13,194 nt of DNA from SZAS-3 sp964386785 (GCA_964386785.1 CAYLUD010000038.1:1-13194); one strand, 5' to 3'. Positions 1-8,000 are shown, counted from the stretch's first letter. The notes: generated by a model not told the origin, from the letters alone. Numbers and translations: made by a program.

Positions 1-200
1 AAGGACACATTCAAAAAGAATTACTTGTCAATAAATTTTTCTTGCAATCGCCCTGGTCTTGCTCTGAGATTCGATAAACTAACCCATACTTTCTTTTCAT
101 TTTTTGCCCTAGCTGCCATTAAATCTCTTGGTCTAATTTGTTAACAGTCCCATAGTGATTTAAATTTTAATATTTAACGAAGATGTGCATGATGTACCGG
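1..200. other. Gene-poor, AT-rich stretch upstream of the IS630 remnant
   Basis: No convincing gene is visible here. The only coding hint is a 32-codon minus-strand reading frame from an ATG at 119 to a TAA at 21-23. It is rich in lysine and arginine (begins MAARAKNEKK, ends LQEKFIDK), has no clear ribosome-binding site and no family I recognise. The stretch from about 150 to 180 is very AT-rich. I found no obvious inverted repeat that would mark the end of the insertion sequence whose fragment follows. Confidence 0.4.
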
Positions 201-368
201 ATGGCACACTCATACGATTTAACAAAGAAGGCCCTGGATTACATAGAGCAGGGAAAATCAAAGGTGGAAACCAGTCAGATTTTTGGAGTTACTGTACAAA
301 CCCTAATCGCTTGGTGCAAACGCAAAAGGGCCCAATCTTTCAATCACCCCTTGCATAAGGCGAGATAG
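201..368 (+). pseudogene. IS630-type transposase, N-terminal helix-turn-helix fragment
   Basis: This 55-codon frame, taken from the ATG at 201 (the frame opens at an ATG at 183), begins MAHSYDLTKKALDYIEQGKS and continues with SQIFGVTVQTLIAWCKRK. That pattern matches the N-terminal helix-turn-helix of IS630/Tc1-like transposases: a DLxxKALxYIExG first helix, then xxxQIFGVxxxTLxxWxxR as the recognition helix. Intact transposases of this group run to roughly 280-340 residues with a DDE/DDD catalytic domain. Here the frame stops after the first DNA-binding helices, and I see no catalytic domain in any frame before clpP. It is therefore a dead remnant, or at best a small DNA-binding protein. The sequence past the CKRKRAQ residues does not look like the family, so a deletion or rearrangement junction may lie near 330-368. 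It sits about 60 bases upstream of clpP and points in the same direction. Confidence 0.7.
201..368 (+). mobile_element. IS630 family remnant
   Basis: The only visible trace of the element is the 5' portion of its transposase. Terminal inverted repeats and TA target duplications could not be identified. Its place beside a block of genes that appears inverted relative to tig makes it a candidate rearrangement point. Confidence 0.5.
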
Positions 369-418
369 TGATTGACGATTAGCAAAGGCCGCGTTACCCT
401 TCGGGATAGTATAGATCA

Positions 419-425
419 GAGGTGA
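419..425 (+). promoter_or_regulatory. Ribosome-binding site deciding the clpP start
   Basis: The purine-rich sequence AGAGGTGA lies directly before ATG 428. Its GAGG core is five bases from that ATG. A GTG at 422 is in frame but sits inside this Shine-Dalgarno sequence and has none of its own, so ATG 428 is preferred. Confidence 0.6.
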
Positions 426-427
426 CC

Positions 428-1030
428 ATGAACGACCGACCCCGACAATCCCTTGTGCCCTATGTGGTGGAAGACACAGGCCGTGGCGAGAGAGCCATGG
501 ATATTTTCTCCCGGTTATTGAAAGACCGTATCGTCCTCATTGGGCAGGAGATCACGGATCAGTTAGCCAACGTAGTCATTGCGCAGTTGCTATTTTTGAT
601 GACGGAAGATCCTAAGAAGGATATCCAGATCTTCATCAATTCTCCCGGTGGCTACATCACAGCAGGATTGGCGATCTTCGACACCATACGCTTCTTGGGT
701 TGTGATGTCAGTACCTACTGTATTGGGCAGGCTGCATCGATGGGAGCCTTATTGTTGGCTGCGGGCACTAAAGGTAAACGCAGAGCTCTACCTCATGGCA
801 GGATTATGATCCATCAACCTTCTGGTGGTGTCATGGGGACCTCCGCCGATATCCAATTGCAGGCTCAAGAGATTTTACGACTGAAGCAGTACTCTGCTGA
901 GATTTTGAGCGAGTGCACAGGACAGGCTATAGAAAAAATTCTTGAAGATAGTGAGCGGGATTTTTTCATGAGCCCCGAGCAGGCGATTGCCTACGGTTTG
1001 ATTGATGAAATCGTCACAACAAAAACCTAA
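428..1030 (+). CDS. clpP: ATP-dependent Clp protease proteolytic subunit ClpP2
   Basis: This is the serine peptidase subunit of the Clp protease (family S14). It stacks as heptameric rings in the cytosol and degrades proteins unfolded by a Clp ATPase such as ClpX. Numbered from the ATG at 428 (200 residues), the catalytic triad is visible: Ser104 in GQAASMG, His129 in MIHQPSGG and Asp178 in ERDFFM. The substrate-binding stretch INSPGG lies near residues 70-75. Length fits the family (about 195-210). The LVPYVVEDTGRGERAMDI start and overall pattern match chlamydial ClpP2, the paralogue with complete catalytic residues, though this protein has some extra N-terminal residues (MNDRPRQS). clpX follows after 44 bases, the common clpP-clpX order. 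A frame-compatible GTG at 422 would add two residues. I found no good -35/-10 pair before it; a TAGTAT/TATAGA element at 407-415 could be a -10. Which of two chlamydial ClpP paralogues this is rests on my memory of the sequences. Confidence 0.95.
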   Translation: MNDRPRQSLVPYVVEDTGRGERAMDIFSRLLKDRIVLIGQEITDQLANVVIAQLLFLMTEDPKKDIQIFINSPGGYITAGLAIFDTIRFLGCDVSTYCIGQAASMGALLLAAGTKGKRRALPHGRIMIHQPSGGVMGTSADIQLQAQEILRLKQYSAEILSECTGQAIEKILEDSERDFFMSPEQAIAYGLIDEIVTTKT

Positions 1031-1074
1031 CATGACGTATAGTACTCCCTTAGTAGTTCCAATGTGGAGGAGAG

Positions 1075-2331
1075 ATGTCTAGAAAAAGCGATGGATCGGC
1101 AGAGTTAACCTGTTCCTTTTGCGGAAGGAAAGAGGCAGATGTAGAAAAACTGGTCGCAGGCCCTCAAGCCTATATCTGTGACCACTGTATCCGTGTCTGC
1201 ATGTCGATTCTAGACAAAAAGCCGGAACAGGCTGCTCCCCCAAAAGAATTGAAAATTTTGAAGCCTCAAGAAATTAAACAGGCTTTGGATGAGTTCATCA
1301 TTGGGCAAGAGGCGGCTAAAAGGACCCTATCGGTTGCAGTCTATAACCATTACAAACGCATTCGTAGCCTGAGCAACCATCAGGAGTGTGTCTATGGCAA
1401 GTCTAACGTTCTCTTATTAGGCCCTACCGGATCAGGAAAAACGTTGATGGCTAAGACATTGGCTAAGATTTTAGATGTCCCCTTCACGATTGCTGATGCG
1501 ACTACGTTGACTGAAGCAGGATATGTAGGGGAGGATGTCGAGAATATTCTGCTACGTTTGCTGCAAGCTGCCGACTTCGATGTAGCGGCTGCCGAGCGAG
1601 GTATCATCTACATTGATGAAATTGATAAAATCAACCGTACCACTTCGAATGTCTCGATTACACGAGATGTGTCTGGGGAAGGGGTACAGCAAGCATTGCT
1701 GAAGATTGTTGAAGGCACCGTTGCTAACGTGCCTCCTAAAGGGGGTAGGAAGCATCCTCAACAAGAATATATTCAGGTGAATACCGAGAATATTCTTTTT
1801 ATTGCGGGAGGAGCCTTTGTCCATCTCGATCGTATTGTCAGTAAGCGATTAGGAAAAAGTACGATCGGCTTTACAGGTCTCCAAAGCGATACAGAGTCAG
1901 CAATACAAGACAAAAATCGATTGCTCGCCAAGGTGGAGCCGGAAGATTTGATTTCTTTTGGTATGATTCCAGAGTTTGTTGGGCGTTTTAATTCGATTGT
2001 GAACTGCAATGAGTTATTGATGGAGGACCTAGTCAAGATCTTGACGCAGCCTAAGAATGCGGTGGTAAAGCAATACCAGCAGCTCTTTTCGGAAGAGGGG
2101 ATCGAGATGGAGTTCACAGAAGGAGCTCTCTATGCAGTTGCTAAGAAAGCGAAGATTGCGGGCACAGGTGCTCGTGCGTTACGCATGATTTTGGAAAATC
2201 ATCTGCGAGACTTGATGTTTGAGGCTCCATCGGATCAGAATATTACAAAAATTCAGATCACAGAGCAGACGATCAATGATAATCAACCCCCCGTGATCAT
2301 TCGACGTGACTCGTCTGAAAAAATTGCATGA
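1075..2331 (+). CDS. clpX: ATP-dependent Clp protease ATP-binding subunit ClpX
   Basis: ClpX is the hexameric AAA+ unfoldase that recognises tagged substrates and threads them into ClpP. The 418-residue length is normal. In order: the zinc-binding domain with Cys13, Cys16, Cys35 and Cys38 (CSFC...CDHC); Walker A GPTGSGKT at 116-123; the pore-1 loop GYVGED at 149-154; Walker B IIYIDEID at 177-184; the pore loop with RKH near 225-227; an IGF tripeptide at 264-266, the loop that docks on ClpP; and the sensor-2 region with GTGARALR toward the C-terminus. All key residues I looked for are present, so it should be active. A strong Shine-Dalgarno (TGGAGGAGAG, just before the ATG) supports this start. 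It lies 44 bases after clpP, and its last 26 bases overlap the start of the next gene, so the three genes are probably one transcript. Confidence 0.97.
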   Translation: MSRKSDGSAELTCSFCGRKEADVEKLVAGPQAYICDHCIRVCMSILDKKPEQAAPPKELKILKPQEIKQALDEFIIGQEAAKRTLSVAVYNHYKRIRSLSNHQECVYGKSNVLLLGPTGSGKTLMAKTLAKILDVPFTIADATTLTEAGYVGEDVENILLRLLQAADFDVAAAERGIIYIDEIDKINRTTSNVSITRDVSGEGVQQALLKIVEGTVANVPPKGGRKHPQQEYIQVNTENILFIAGGAFVHLDRIVSKRLGKSTIGFTGLQSDTESAIQDKNRLLAKVEPEDLISFGMIPEFVGRFNSIVNCNELLMEDLVKILTQPKNAVVKQYQQLFSEEGIEMEFTEGALYAVAKKAKIAGTGARALRMILENHLRDLMFEAPSDQNITKIQITEQTINDNQPPVIIRRDSSEKIA

Positions 2332-3505
2332 TGCAGCTCGGCATCTAGTACAAACTCTTACGGATGCAGGCTATATTGCCTACTTCGCTGGTGGCGCAGT
2401 TAGGGACCTGCTGTTAGGCTGTCCTATTCAAGAAATTGATATTGCCACTTCGGCTCCACCCGACGTGCTCATGTCGTTATTCCCTAAGACGATCCCTGTA
2501 GGTGCGCAGTTTGGGGTTGTGATGGTGGGGATTGACTCCTGTTTTTTTGAGGTCGCGACCTTCCGGCGCGATGGGGGATATGTGGATGGTCGCCACCCCG
2601 TGGAGGTACAGTATGCCTCTGCGCAAGAAGATGCACAACGGCGAGACTTTACGATCAATGGGATGTTCTACGATCCTTTGACAGAAGAGGTGCTCGACTT
2701 TGTTGGAGGTAAGAATGACCTGCAGCGTCGTATCTTGCGAGCTATTGGCGATCCTACGTTACGGTTTCAAGAAGATCGTCTTCGCATGATACGTGCGGTC
2801 CGCTTTGCTACCCGTTTTGATCTGGCTATCGATCCCGCTACAGGAGTCGCCATTCGACAGCAGGCGAACTCTTTATTCCCTGCTGTATCCATCGAGCGCA
2901 TTGCTCAGGAATGGACGAAAATCTTTCAAGGGCCTCACCCGGATCAAGCTGTGGTATTCATGCAGCAGCTGGGATTGTTAGAAGTGCTGTTTCCTGAAAT
3001 TACTTCTCTATCTGAAAAAGCATTATTGGAACGAGTAGCCCCCTTTGCATTTTATCCATTCGGATGCCCTGCCGTTCTGTACCTCCATGCGATTGTTCCG
3101 GAGCTGGGAGTCTCGCTCTGTAAACAATTAAAATTGTCCCGGAAAGACGAGAAATTGCTCGAGCATTTTCTAGCTTTACCTAAGGAACCAGACCCTGTTA
3201 CGTGGGTCCATTATTATGCGCATCCTGACAGTGTTCTTTGCTTACAAGTCCATGCCGCTGCTAAAGGACCCGATTTTCTTGCCTTCCATCAGGAGCAGCA
3301 GGAAGGATGGGCAGAGGAAATCAGGCGAGTCCGTGAGGGGAAGCCACTCTTGACGGCTACCTTTCTACAGGCCAAAGGAATCCAAGCTGGCCCCGAGATG
3401 GGGATTCTGTTACAGCGTGGTGAGCGGCTCGCTATTGAAAGGCGGCTTCAGAATCCAGAAGAGATCTGGGGGATCTTACAGAAAGAGGCATCACAGAATA
3501 CCTAA
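2306..3505 (+). CDS. pcnB: CCA-adding enzyme / poly(A) polymerase family nucleotidyltransferase
   Basis: This is a class II nucleotidyltransferase of the pol beta superfamily, which either adds CCA to tRNA 3' ends or polyadenylates RNA. Visible motifs are GGAVRDLLLG near residues 29-38, the catalytic EIDIAT about eight residues later, the RRDFTINGMFYDP motif near 112-124, and RFQEDRLRMIRAVRFA near 154-169, which contributes to the nucleotide-binding and head domains. A diverged C-terminal body and tail follow; total length 399 residues. The first catalytic position is Glu where the family usually has Asp (DxD), while the second Asp is kept. The start is a GTG at 2306 that overlaps clpX by 26 bases; no in-frame ATG lies nearby and no clear Shine-Dalgarno is seen, so translation is probably coupled to clpX. 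The tRNA-Gly gene in this window encodes no CCA, so a CCA-adding role is reasonable. Sequence alone does not separate CCA addition from polyadenylation; a Chlamydia relative is annotated pcnB_2 from memory. Confidence 0.85.
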   Translation: MTRLKKLHDAARHLVQTLTDAGYIAYFAGGAVRDLLLGCPIQEIDIATSAPPDVLMSLFPKTIPVGAQFGVVMVGIDSCFFEVATFRRDGGYVDGRHPVEVQYASAQEDAQRRDFTINGMFYDPLTEEVLDFVGGKNDLQRRILRAIGDPTLRFQEDRLRMIRAVRFATRFDLAIDPATGVAIRQQANSLFPAVSIERIAQEWTKIFQGPHPDQAVVFMQQLGLLEVLFPEITSLSEKALLERVAPFAFYPFGCPAVLYLHAIVPELGVSLCKQLKLSRKDEKLLEHFLALPKEPDPVTWVHYYAHPDSVLCLQVHAAAKGPDFLAFHQEQQEGWAEEIRRVREGKPLLTATFLQAKGIQAGPEMGILLQRGERLAIERRLQNPEEIWGILQKEASQNT

Positions 3506-3616
3506 CGTACGCGCACTTCTGCTAGATAGCCATTCATGAGGTCATCACTTCCAGACAGTCCTCCAAAAAAATCTGATGGACGTATTGTAAATCGAGTAAA
3601 AGGGGCAGCCCTTCCT
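3506..3616. other. Short convergent intergenic region between pcnB and tig
   Basis: Two genes end facing each other across about 110 bases. On the minus strand the sequence past the tig stop contains a stop-free stretch, in a different frame from tig, that ends VRVR at a TAG (3504-3502) overlapping the pcnB stop. I could not tie it to any family. The region is the inferred second junction of the gene-order rearrangement described in the findings. Confidence 0.4.
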
Positions 3617-3632
3617 TTATGAGGAAGAGCTG
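3606..3632 (-). terminator. Hairpin across the tig stop codon, possible terminator
   Basis: CAGC and CTTCCT (3606-3616, with one unpaired C) can pair with AGGAAG and GCTG (3622-3632, with one unpaired A), giving six plus four base pairs around a five-base loop. The tig stop codon lies in the loop, and the serine run at the end of Tig is encoded by one arm. On the minus strand the stem is followed by CCCCTTTT, a short and imperfect U-tract, so termination is plausible but may be weak. Confidence 0.4.
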
Positions 3633-4858
3633 GTAGTGACTTGGCTTGACAAGATCTGATCAATTGCTGCTTGAGAAGCTTTATGCAACAAGACATCCAC
3701 ACGAATGCGATCTGTGTGCTCTTGCGAATCAACAGATTCCTCATCTTCCATAATACGGTTTTGGAGACGATGCAACATTTGATGGTATTTGACTTCTTCA
3801 GAGGTGACGTTAATTTTGAGTTGCTCAGCTAACACTTGACGGAGAAAATGGAGCCGTAACGCCCGTATGGCTCCTTGTCGAATGGCTTCACACTGCTCTT
3901 CAGTTTTCGATTCAGCATCCTCTTTTTTGAGCCGGATATCTGTTTCTGCTTCTACCCAAGATTGAGGTAATTCAATAGGGTAGGTGTCTATAAGAGCTTG
4001 ATGCAACGCTTCTACGAATGCTAAACGTCGATCAGAGTCGAAAGATTGTTGCGCTCTCTTTTCTAGACGGGTATGCAACTCTTCTACTGAGGAAGCGCCG
4101 AATGTTTCAGCAAAGGCCTGATCGACCTCAGGTAGCACTTCTTTCAGGACGTCACATACAGTCACTGTACATGGGAAGGAATCTTCACCCTCTGTCTGCC
4201 CATCCTTGCTTTCCCCAGCACGCATCCCCGTAAGTAAAGAGATTAACCAAGGAGCCATCGGGTGTTCTACTTTTACACGATATTCGGAGAGGGCCAGGCT
4301 TCCCGTATTCAGGTTTGTTAAATTAATGGTGACTCGATCACCTACTTCAATAACTTTGTCTATGGGCTCGTACGTCGACTTCCATTGGCGCAGCTCTTGT
4401 AATTTTTCATCTACATCAGCAGGAGTGGCCTTACGCTCGGGGATATCAGGTAATGTGAATTGCGACAGATCAATACTTTCCAGAGCAGGGTAGACTTCAT
4501 AAGCAAACGATACTTGGCCCCCATTCTCTAGATCGCAAGTTATCAACTTAGGATTCCCTACTAATCGACGATTCACAGGTACCGCATGTGCAAGAGTAAG
4601 GCCATGGTGGACTGCGTGCTCTAGGACAGATTCTTTCCATTCGCGTTCAATCTGAGGAGCATATTGCTCTTCAATCACGGCATCAGGTACTTTGCCCTTG
4701 CGGAATCCTGGTATCGAAATCTGTTTCGATACAGCTTTCAGTGCTTTTTTGCGTAAGCGCCGCACTTCTTCAGCTGAGAGAACCACCTCTGCCTTGCGTA
4801 GGCAATCAGGGTGGCTTTCAATGTCGATTTTGTAATGTGTATCTTGAAATGTATCCAT
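3617..4858 (-). CDS. tig: Trigger factor, ribosome-associated chaperone
   Basis: Trigger factor binds ribosomal protein L23 at the exit tunnel and holds nascent chains. The signature ribosome-binding loop GFRKGKVP lies at residues 51-58 in the N-terminal domain. A region around 165-240 corresponds to the peptidyl-prolyl isomerase-like domain and looks diverged, and the rest is the helical C-terminal chaperone domain, ending in a serine run (TTSSSS). At 413 residues it is slightly shorter than the usual 430-450 or so. The only usable start is the ATG at 4858: upstream in frame there are only TTT TTT and tRNA sequence, reaching a TGA inside the tRNA gene, with no other start codon. There is no Shine-Dalgarno; the ATG follows the tRNA-Gly gene after six T residues. 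It likely shares the tRNA transcript. It faces away from the SNF2 gene and toward pcnB. In many bacteria tig heads a tig-clpP-clpX operon; here the partners lie nearby but in the opposite orientation. Confidence 0.93.
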   Translation of the reverse strand: MDTFQDTHYKIDIESHPDCLRKAEVVLSAEEVRRLRKKALKAVSKQISIPGFRKGKVPDAVIEEQYAPQIEREWKESVLEHAVHHGLTLAHAVPVNRRLVGNPKLITCDLENGGQVSFAYEVYPALESIDLSQFTLPDIPERKATPADVDEKLQELRQWKSTYEPIDKVIEVGDRVTINLTNLNTGSLALSEYRVKVEHPMAPWLISLLTGMRAGESKDGQTEGEDSFPCTVTVCDVLKEVLPEVDQAFAETFGASSVEELHTRLEKRAQQSFDSDRRLAFVEALHQALIDTYPIELPQSWVEAETDIRLKKEDAESKTEEQCEAIRQGAIRALRLHFLRQVLAEQLKINVTSEEVKYHQMLHRLQNRIMEDEESVDSQEHTDRIRVDVLLHKASQAAIDQILSSQVTTSSSS

Positions 4859-4864
4859 AAAAAA

Positions 4865-4936
4865 AGCGGGTGATGAGGTTCGAACTCACGACCCTCACGT
4901 TGGCAACGTGATGCTCTACCGCTGAGCTACACCCGC
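4865..4936 (-). tRNA. tRNA-Gly (anticodon GCC)
   Basis: The minus strand folds into a full cloverleaf: acceptor GCGGGTG/CACCCGC, D stem GCTC/GAGC with a short AGCGGTA loop, anticodon stem TCACG/CGTGA with loop TTGCCAA (anticodon GCC, read as glycine), and T stem GTGAG/CTCAT (one G-T pair) with the invariant loop TTCGAAC. The discriminator base is T at 4865. The gene is 72 bases without CCA; the 3' end runs straight into Ts, so CCA must be added by an enzyme. The next gene on the same strand, tig, starts at 4858. Confidence 0.97.
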
Positions 4937-4948
4937 GCTGAGCACAAA

Positions 4949-4978
4949 AGTCTACTCTTGTGGATCTTTTTTATCCAA
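4949..4978 (-). promoter_or_regulatory. Candidate promoter for tRNA-Gly and tig
   Basis: On the minus strand, TTGGAT (4978-4973) and TAGACT (4954-4949) are separated by 18 bases and resemble -35 and -10 boxes of the main sigma factor. Transcription would begin just before the tRNA 5' end at 4936. The match is partial and was judged by eye. Confidence 0.35.
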
Positions 4979-4987
4979 ACTTTTTCA

Positions 4988-5016
4988 TTGCGACGAAGAA
5001 GGCAAAGGATTACAAA
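4988..5016 (+). promoter_or_regulatory. Candidate promoter for the SNF2-mreB-pckA-PDE operon
   Basis: TTGCGA (4988-4993) and TACAAA (5011-5016) with a 17-base spacer each match four of six consensus positions. Transcription would start near 5023, leaving a leader of about 30 bases before the ATG at 5056. It is divergent from the tRNA/tig promoter within a 119-base region. Weak evidence. Confidence 0.3.
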
Positions 5017-5055
5017 GTAAAAACGGATTTTAACAGCCTGTAGACAGTAAAGAAT

Positions 5056-8000
5056 ATGCTCAATTTTCGCTCATTACGACAAGATTTTCCTTCTGGGGTT
5101 TTAAAGAACGGAAAGCAAATTTTTGATCAAAAAGGGGTCCTTCGTGTTGCGATCCTCCAGTTGGATGTAGCCACGATGCGACTGCATGCCCGTGTGCAAG
5201 GTAGTTTTGAGCACGTGTACGAACTGGAGATCGAGATCGACAGAAAAGGCTCGAGTCTCGTGGATTCAAATTGCGACTGCCCTGCTCGGTATGACTGTGC
5301 CCATTTGACAGCACTACTCTTTTACCTAGAGCAACACCTCGATGAACTCTTGGTAGCCTATTCCAAAGAGGTCAATGTACAGGACATGGAGAGTGCTGTT
5401 CAGGCTACATTAGAATTGGCAGAAGAAAAGGTCGACCAACAAAAAGAGACAGAATTGCGAGATACGATCTTGTCGGATTACCAAGGAGCAGCTGCTCTAT
5501 TGGGCTCTAGTCCTTTTTTTATCTCCCACACGCATGCAACTGAGGAAGAGGTTGAGTTAGCGTGCATTTTGTTGTCCCAACCAGAAGCTTCTAAAGAGCA
5601 AGTAGACTTGACTCTTGCACTGCGTGTGTTAGGTCGATCTAAGCCATTGCACATTCCCAACATCCACCACTTTCTTCAAGCGGTCCATACTAGAGAGCCT
5701 CTTGTTTTAGGAGGTAAGAAGTATTTCTTGAAGGAAGAGTCGTTCGAGCCACAATCCCATCTCATTCTCTCTTTTTTGATGCACCATCTACGCGCTCACA
5801 GTTCTTCAGATGAGCGTTACCTAAAAATTGGGCAAATTTCAAAAGAGGCATTGGGAGAATTATTGGCTACTCTCTACGCCACCTATTGTCAGCGAATCGG
5901 TTCCTTAGAACAAGGAGAGGACGGACAAGGGGTCGGAGCAGGCATTGTCAAGGGATTTTATGTAGAACATATTGAAGAACCTCTCTTTTTCGGGGCTCCA
6001 GAAGCAGCGCTGGAAGTACATCTAGATCTCGTAAGCACTCCCATTCAGGCCTTGACGTTGCAGCCAAGGCTCCGGATGGAAGGTGAGAGCGTGAAGATAG
6101 AGGATGTCTGTCTATTAGAATCTGTGGATCCTGGAGTATTTTACCAGGGGCTTTATTATCGCTTTCTTCCTCAAGTCCGTCGTGCGCATCTGAAGAGTAT
6201 CTTAGATCTGGAACGAATTGCTATTCCGATCCCTCTTATTGGGACATTTGTAGAACAAAGCTTACCGATTCTTCAAAGTTTTGCTACCGTGATGAACCTA
6301 GAGCTCTTGCATCCTTTTGCCACGCTACCTTTTACAGGGAAATTGCAGGGGACCTGTCGGTTGCAGTATTTGGAAGGGGAGTTAGATGCAGAATTAGAGT
6401 TTCATTATGGTGACCTTAGTGTGCCTGCGATGCTATCGCAGCTATCTTACGAGCAGCTACGAGCGTTCGAGACCGCAGAGGGGGTGTTGGCGCGTCAGTT
6501 GGTAGAAGAACAAGCGATCATGGAAAATCTATTTGAGGGATTCCAATGTGATGAACGAGAAGGGAAATTTCGATTAAAAAGCGAAAAGAAGATCATTGAA
6601 TTTATGACTGAGGTCATTCCTCGGTTTCAAGAGGTGATTCAATTTGAATCGCCAGAGAACCTGTCTCAGCAGTTTGTCTATGACAACTCTACATTTACTC
6701 TGACCCTAGCGCCGAGTGACCGTGTGGATCTCTATGAAGTAGCATTGAAAGTAGAGGGAGCTCTTAAAGGGATCTCTCTAGATCAAGTATGGGATTGTCT
6801 TGTTACGAAAAAACGATTCTTGGAGCTCAATAAACCGAAATCCAAGAAAAGCGGGTTACCAAAAATTTTGGTCTTAGATTTAGACTATCTGACCCCGATC
6901 ATCTCCTTGCTGGAAGAAATGGGCATTACGCGACTCGACTCCCACGTGCATCGATGCCCCTTGTGGAGTTTGACCATGGTGCGCCCCGATGAAATAGCGA
7001 AGCTCCCGATTACCTTTTCGATGAGTCCGGCGTTGATGGATATTCAGAAACAAATGCTGGGAGAGGTTCCCTTAGAACCTTCTTCGATTCCTGATCATGT
7101 ACAAGCAGATTTGCGCCATTATCAAAAAACAGGGGTGGAGTGGTTGCAGCGGTTACGCCAAATGCACTTAGGTGGCATTTTGGCCGATGATATGGGGTTA
7201 GGGAAAACCTTGCAGGCGATCGTGGCTCTTTGTCAGCGAGAACCTGGGGCTCCTTCCTTGATTGTGAGTCCCACTTCCCTAGTGTATAATTGGGCTGCGG
7301 AGCTCAGAAAATTTGCCCCACATCTTAAAGTTCTGGTGATTGATGCGGCGCCGGTACAACGGAAAGCATTGATTGAAAGGGCGACGCAGTTTGACATCTT
7401 GATTACATCGTACAATCTGCTACAAAAAGATGTGGAGTCTTACCAAAAGCAAGAATTTTACTACTTCATTTTAGATGAGGCGCAATACATTAAAAATCGA
7501 GGCACTCGCAATGCGAAGTCGGTAAAACGATTGAATGCTACCCATCGCCTCATTCTCACAGGCACTCCCATCGAAAACTCTCTCGATGAATTGTGGTCTC
7601 TCTTTGACTTTTTAATGCCTGGGCTTTTAAGCTCGTACGACCGTTTTGTAGATCGTTTTGTTCGTAAGAATCGAGGAGGCTCACAAAAAGAAGATGCTTT
7701 AGAGATTTTAAAGCGTAAAGTATCACCATTTATTTTGCGGCGAATGAAAAAGGATGTGTTGGAAGAGCTTCCTCCTGTATCAGAGATCGAGTATCGATGT
7801 GCTCTGACTCCGACGCAGAAGATGCTCTATCAATCCTATGCAGCATCTGCTAAAGAGGAATTAACACGCCTCGTCGATAAAGAGGGATTTGATAAGATTC
7901 AAATTCACGTGTTGGCAACGCTCACTCGTTTGAAGCAAATTTGCTGTCATCCTGCGATCTTTGCAAAAGAGCGAGCCGAAATCGGCGATTCTGCTAAGTA

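Noticed and set aside
422..424. GTG at 422 as the clpP start.
   Set aside because: It overlaps the only good Shine-Dalgarno; ATG 428 fits that site and the protein either way differs by two residues.
1773..2117. Minus-strand frame of 114 codons inside clpX.
   Set aside because: It is antisense to the conserved ClpX core and shows no motif, so it is a shadow frame.
3502..3616. Minus-strand stop-free stretch ending VRVR past the tig stop, possibly the tail of a lost gene.
   Set aside because: It is short, has no start codon of its own outside tig, and matches nothing I recognise; most of the longer frame is a shadow of tig.
4961..4977. TGGAT/ATCCA hairpin around a T-run between the divergent promoters, considered as a terminator.
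   Set aside because: It lies upstream of both transcription units, and the T-run is in the loop rather than after the stem.
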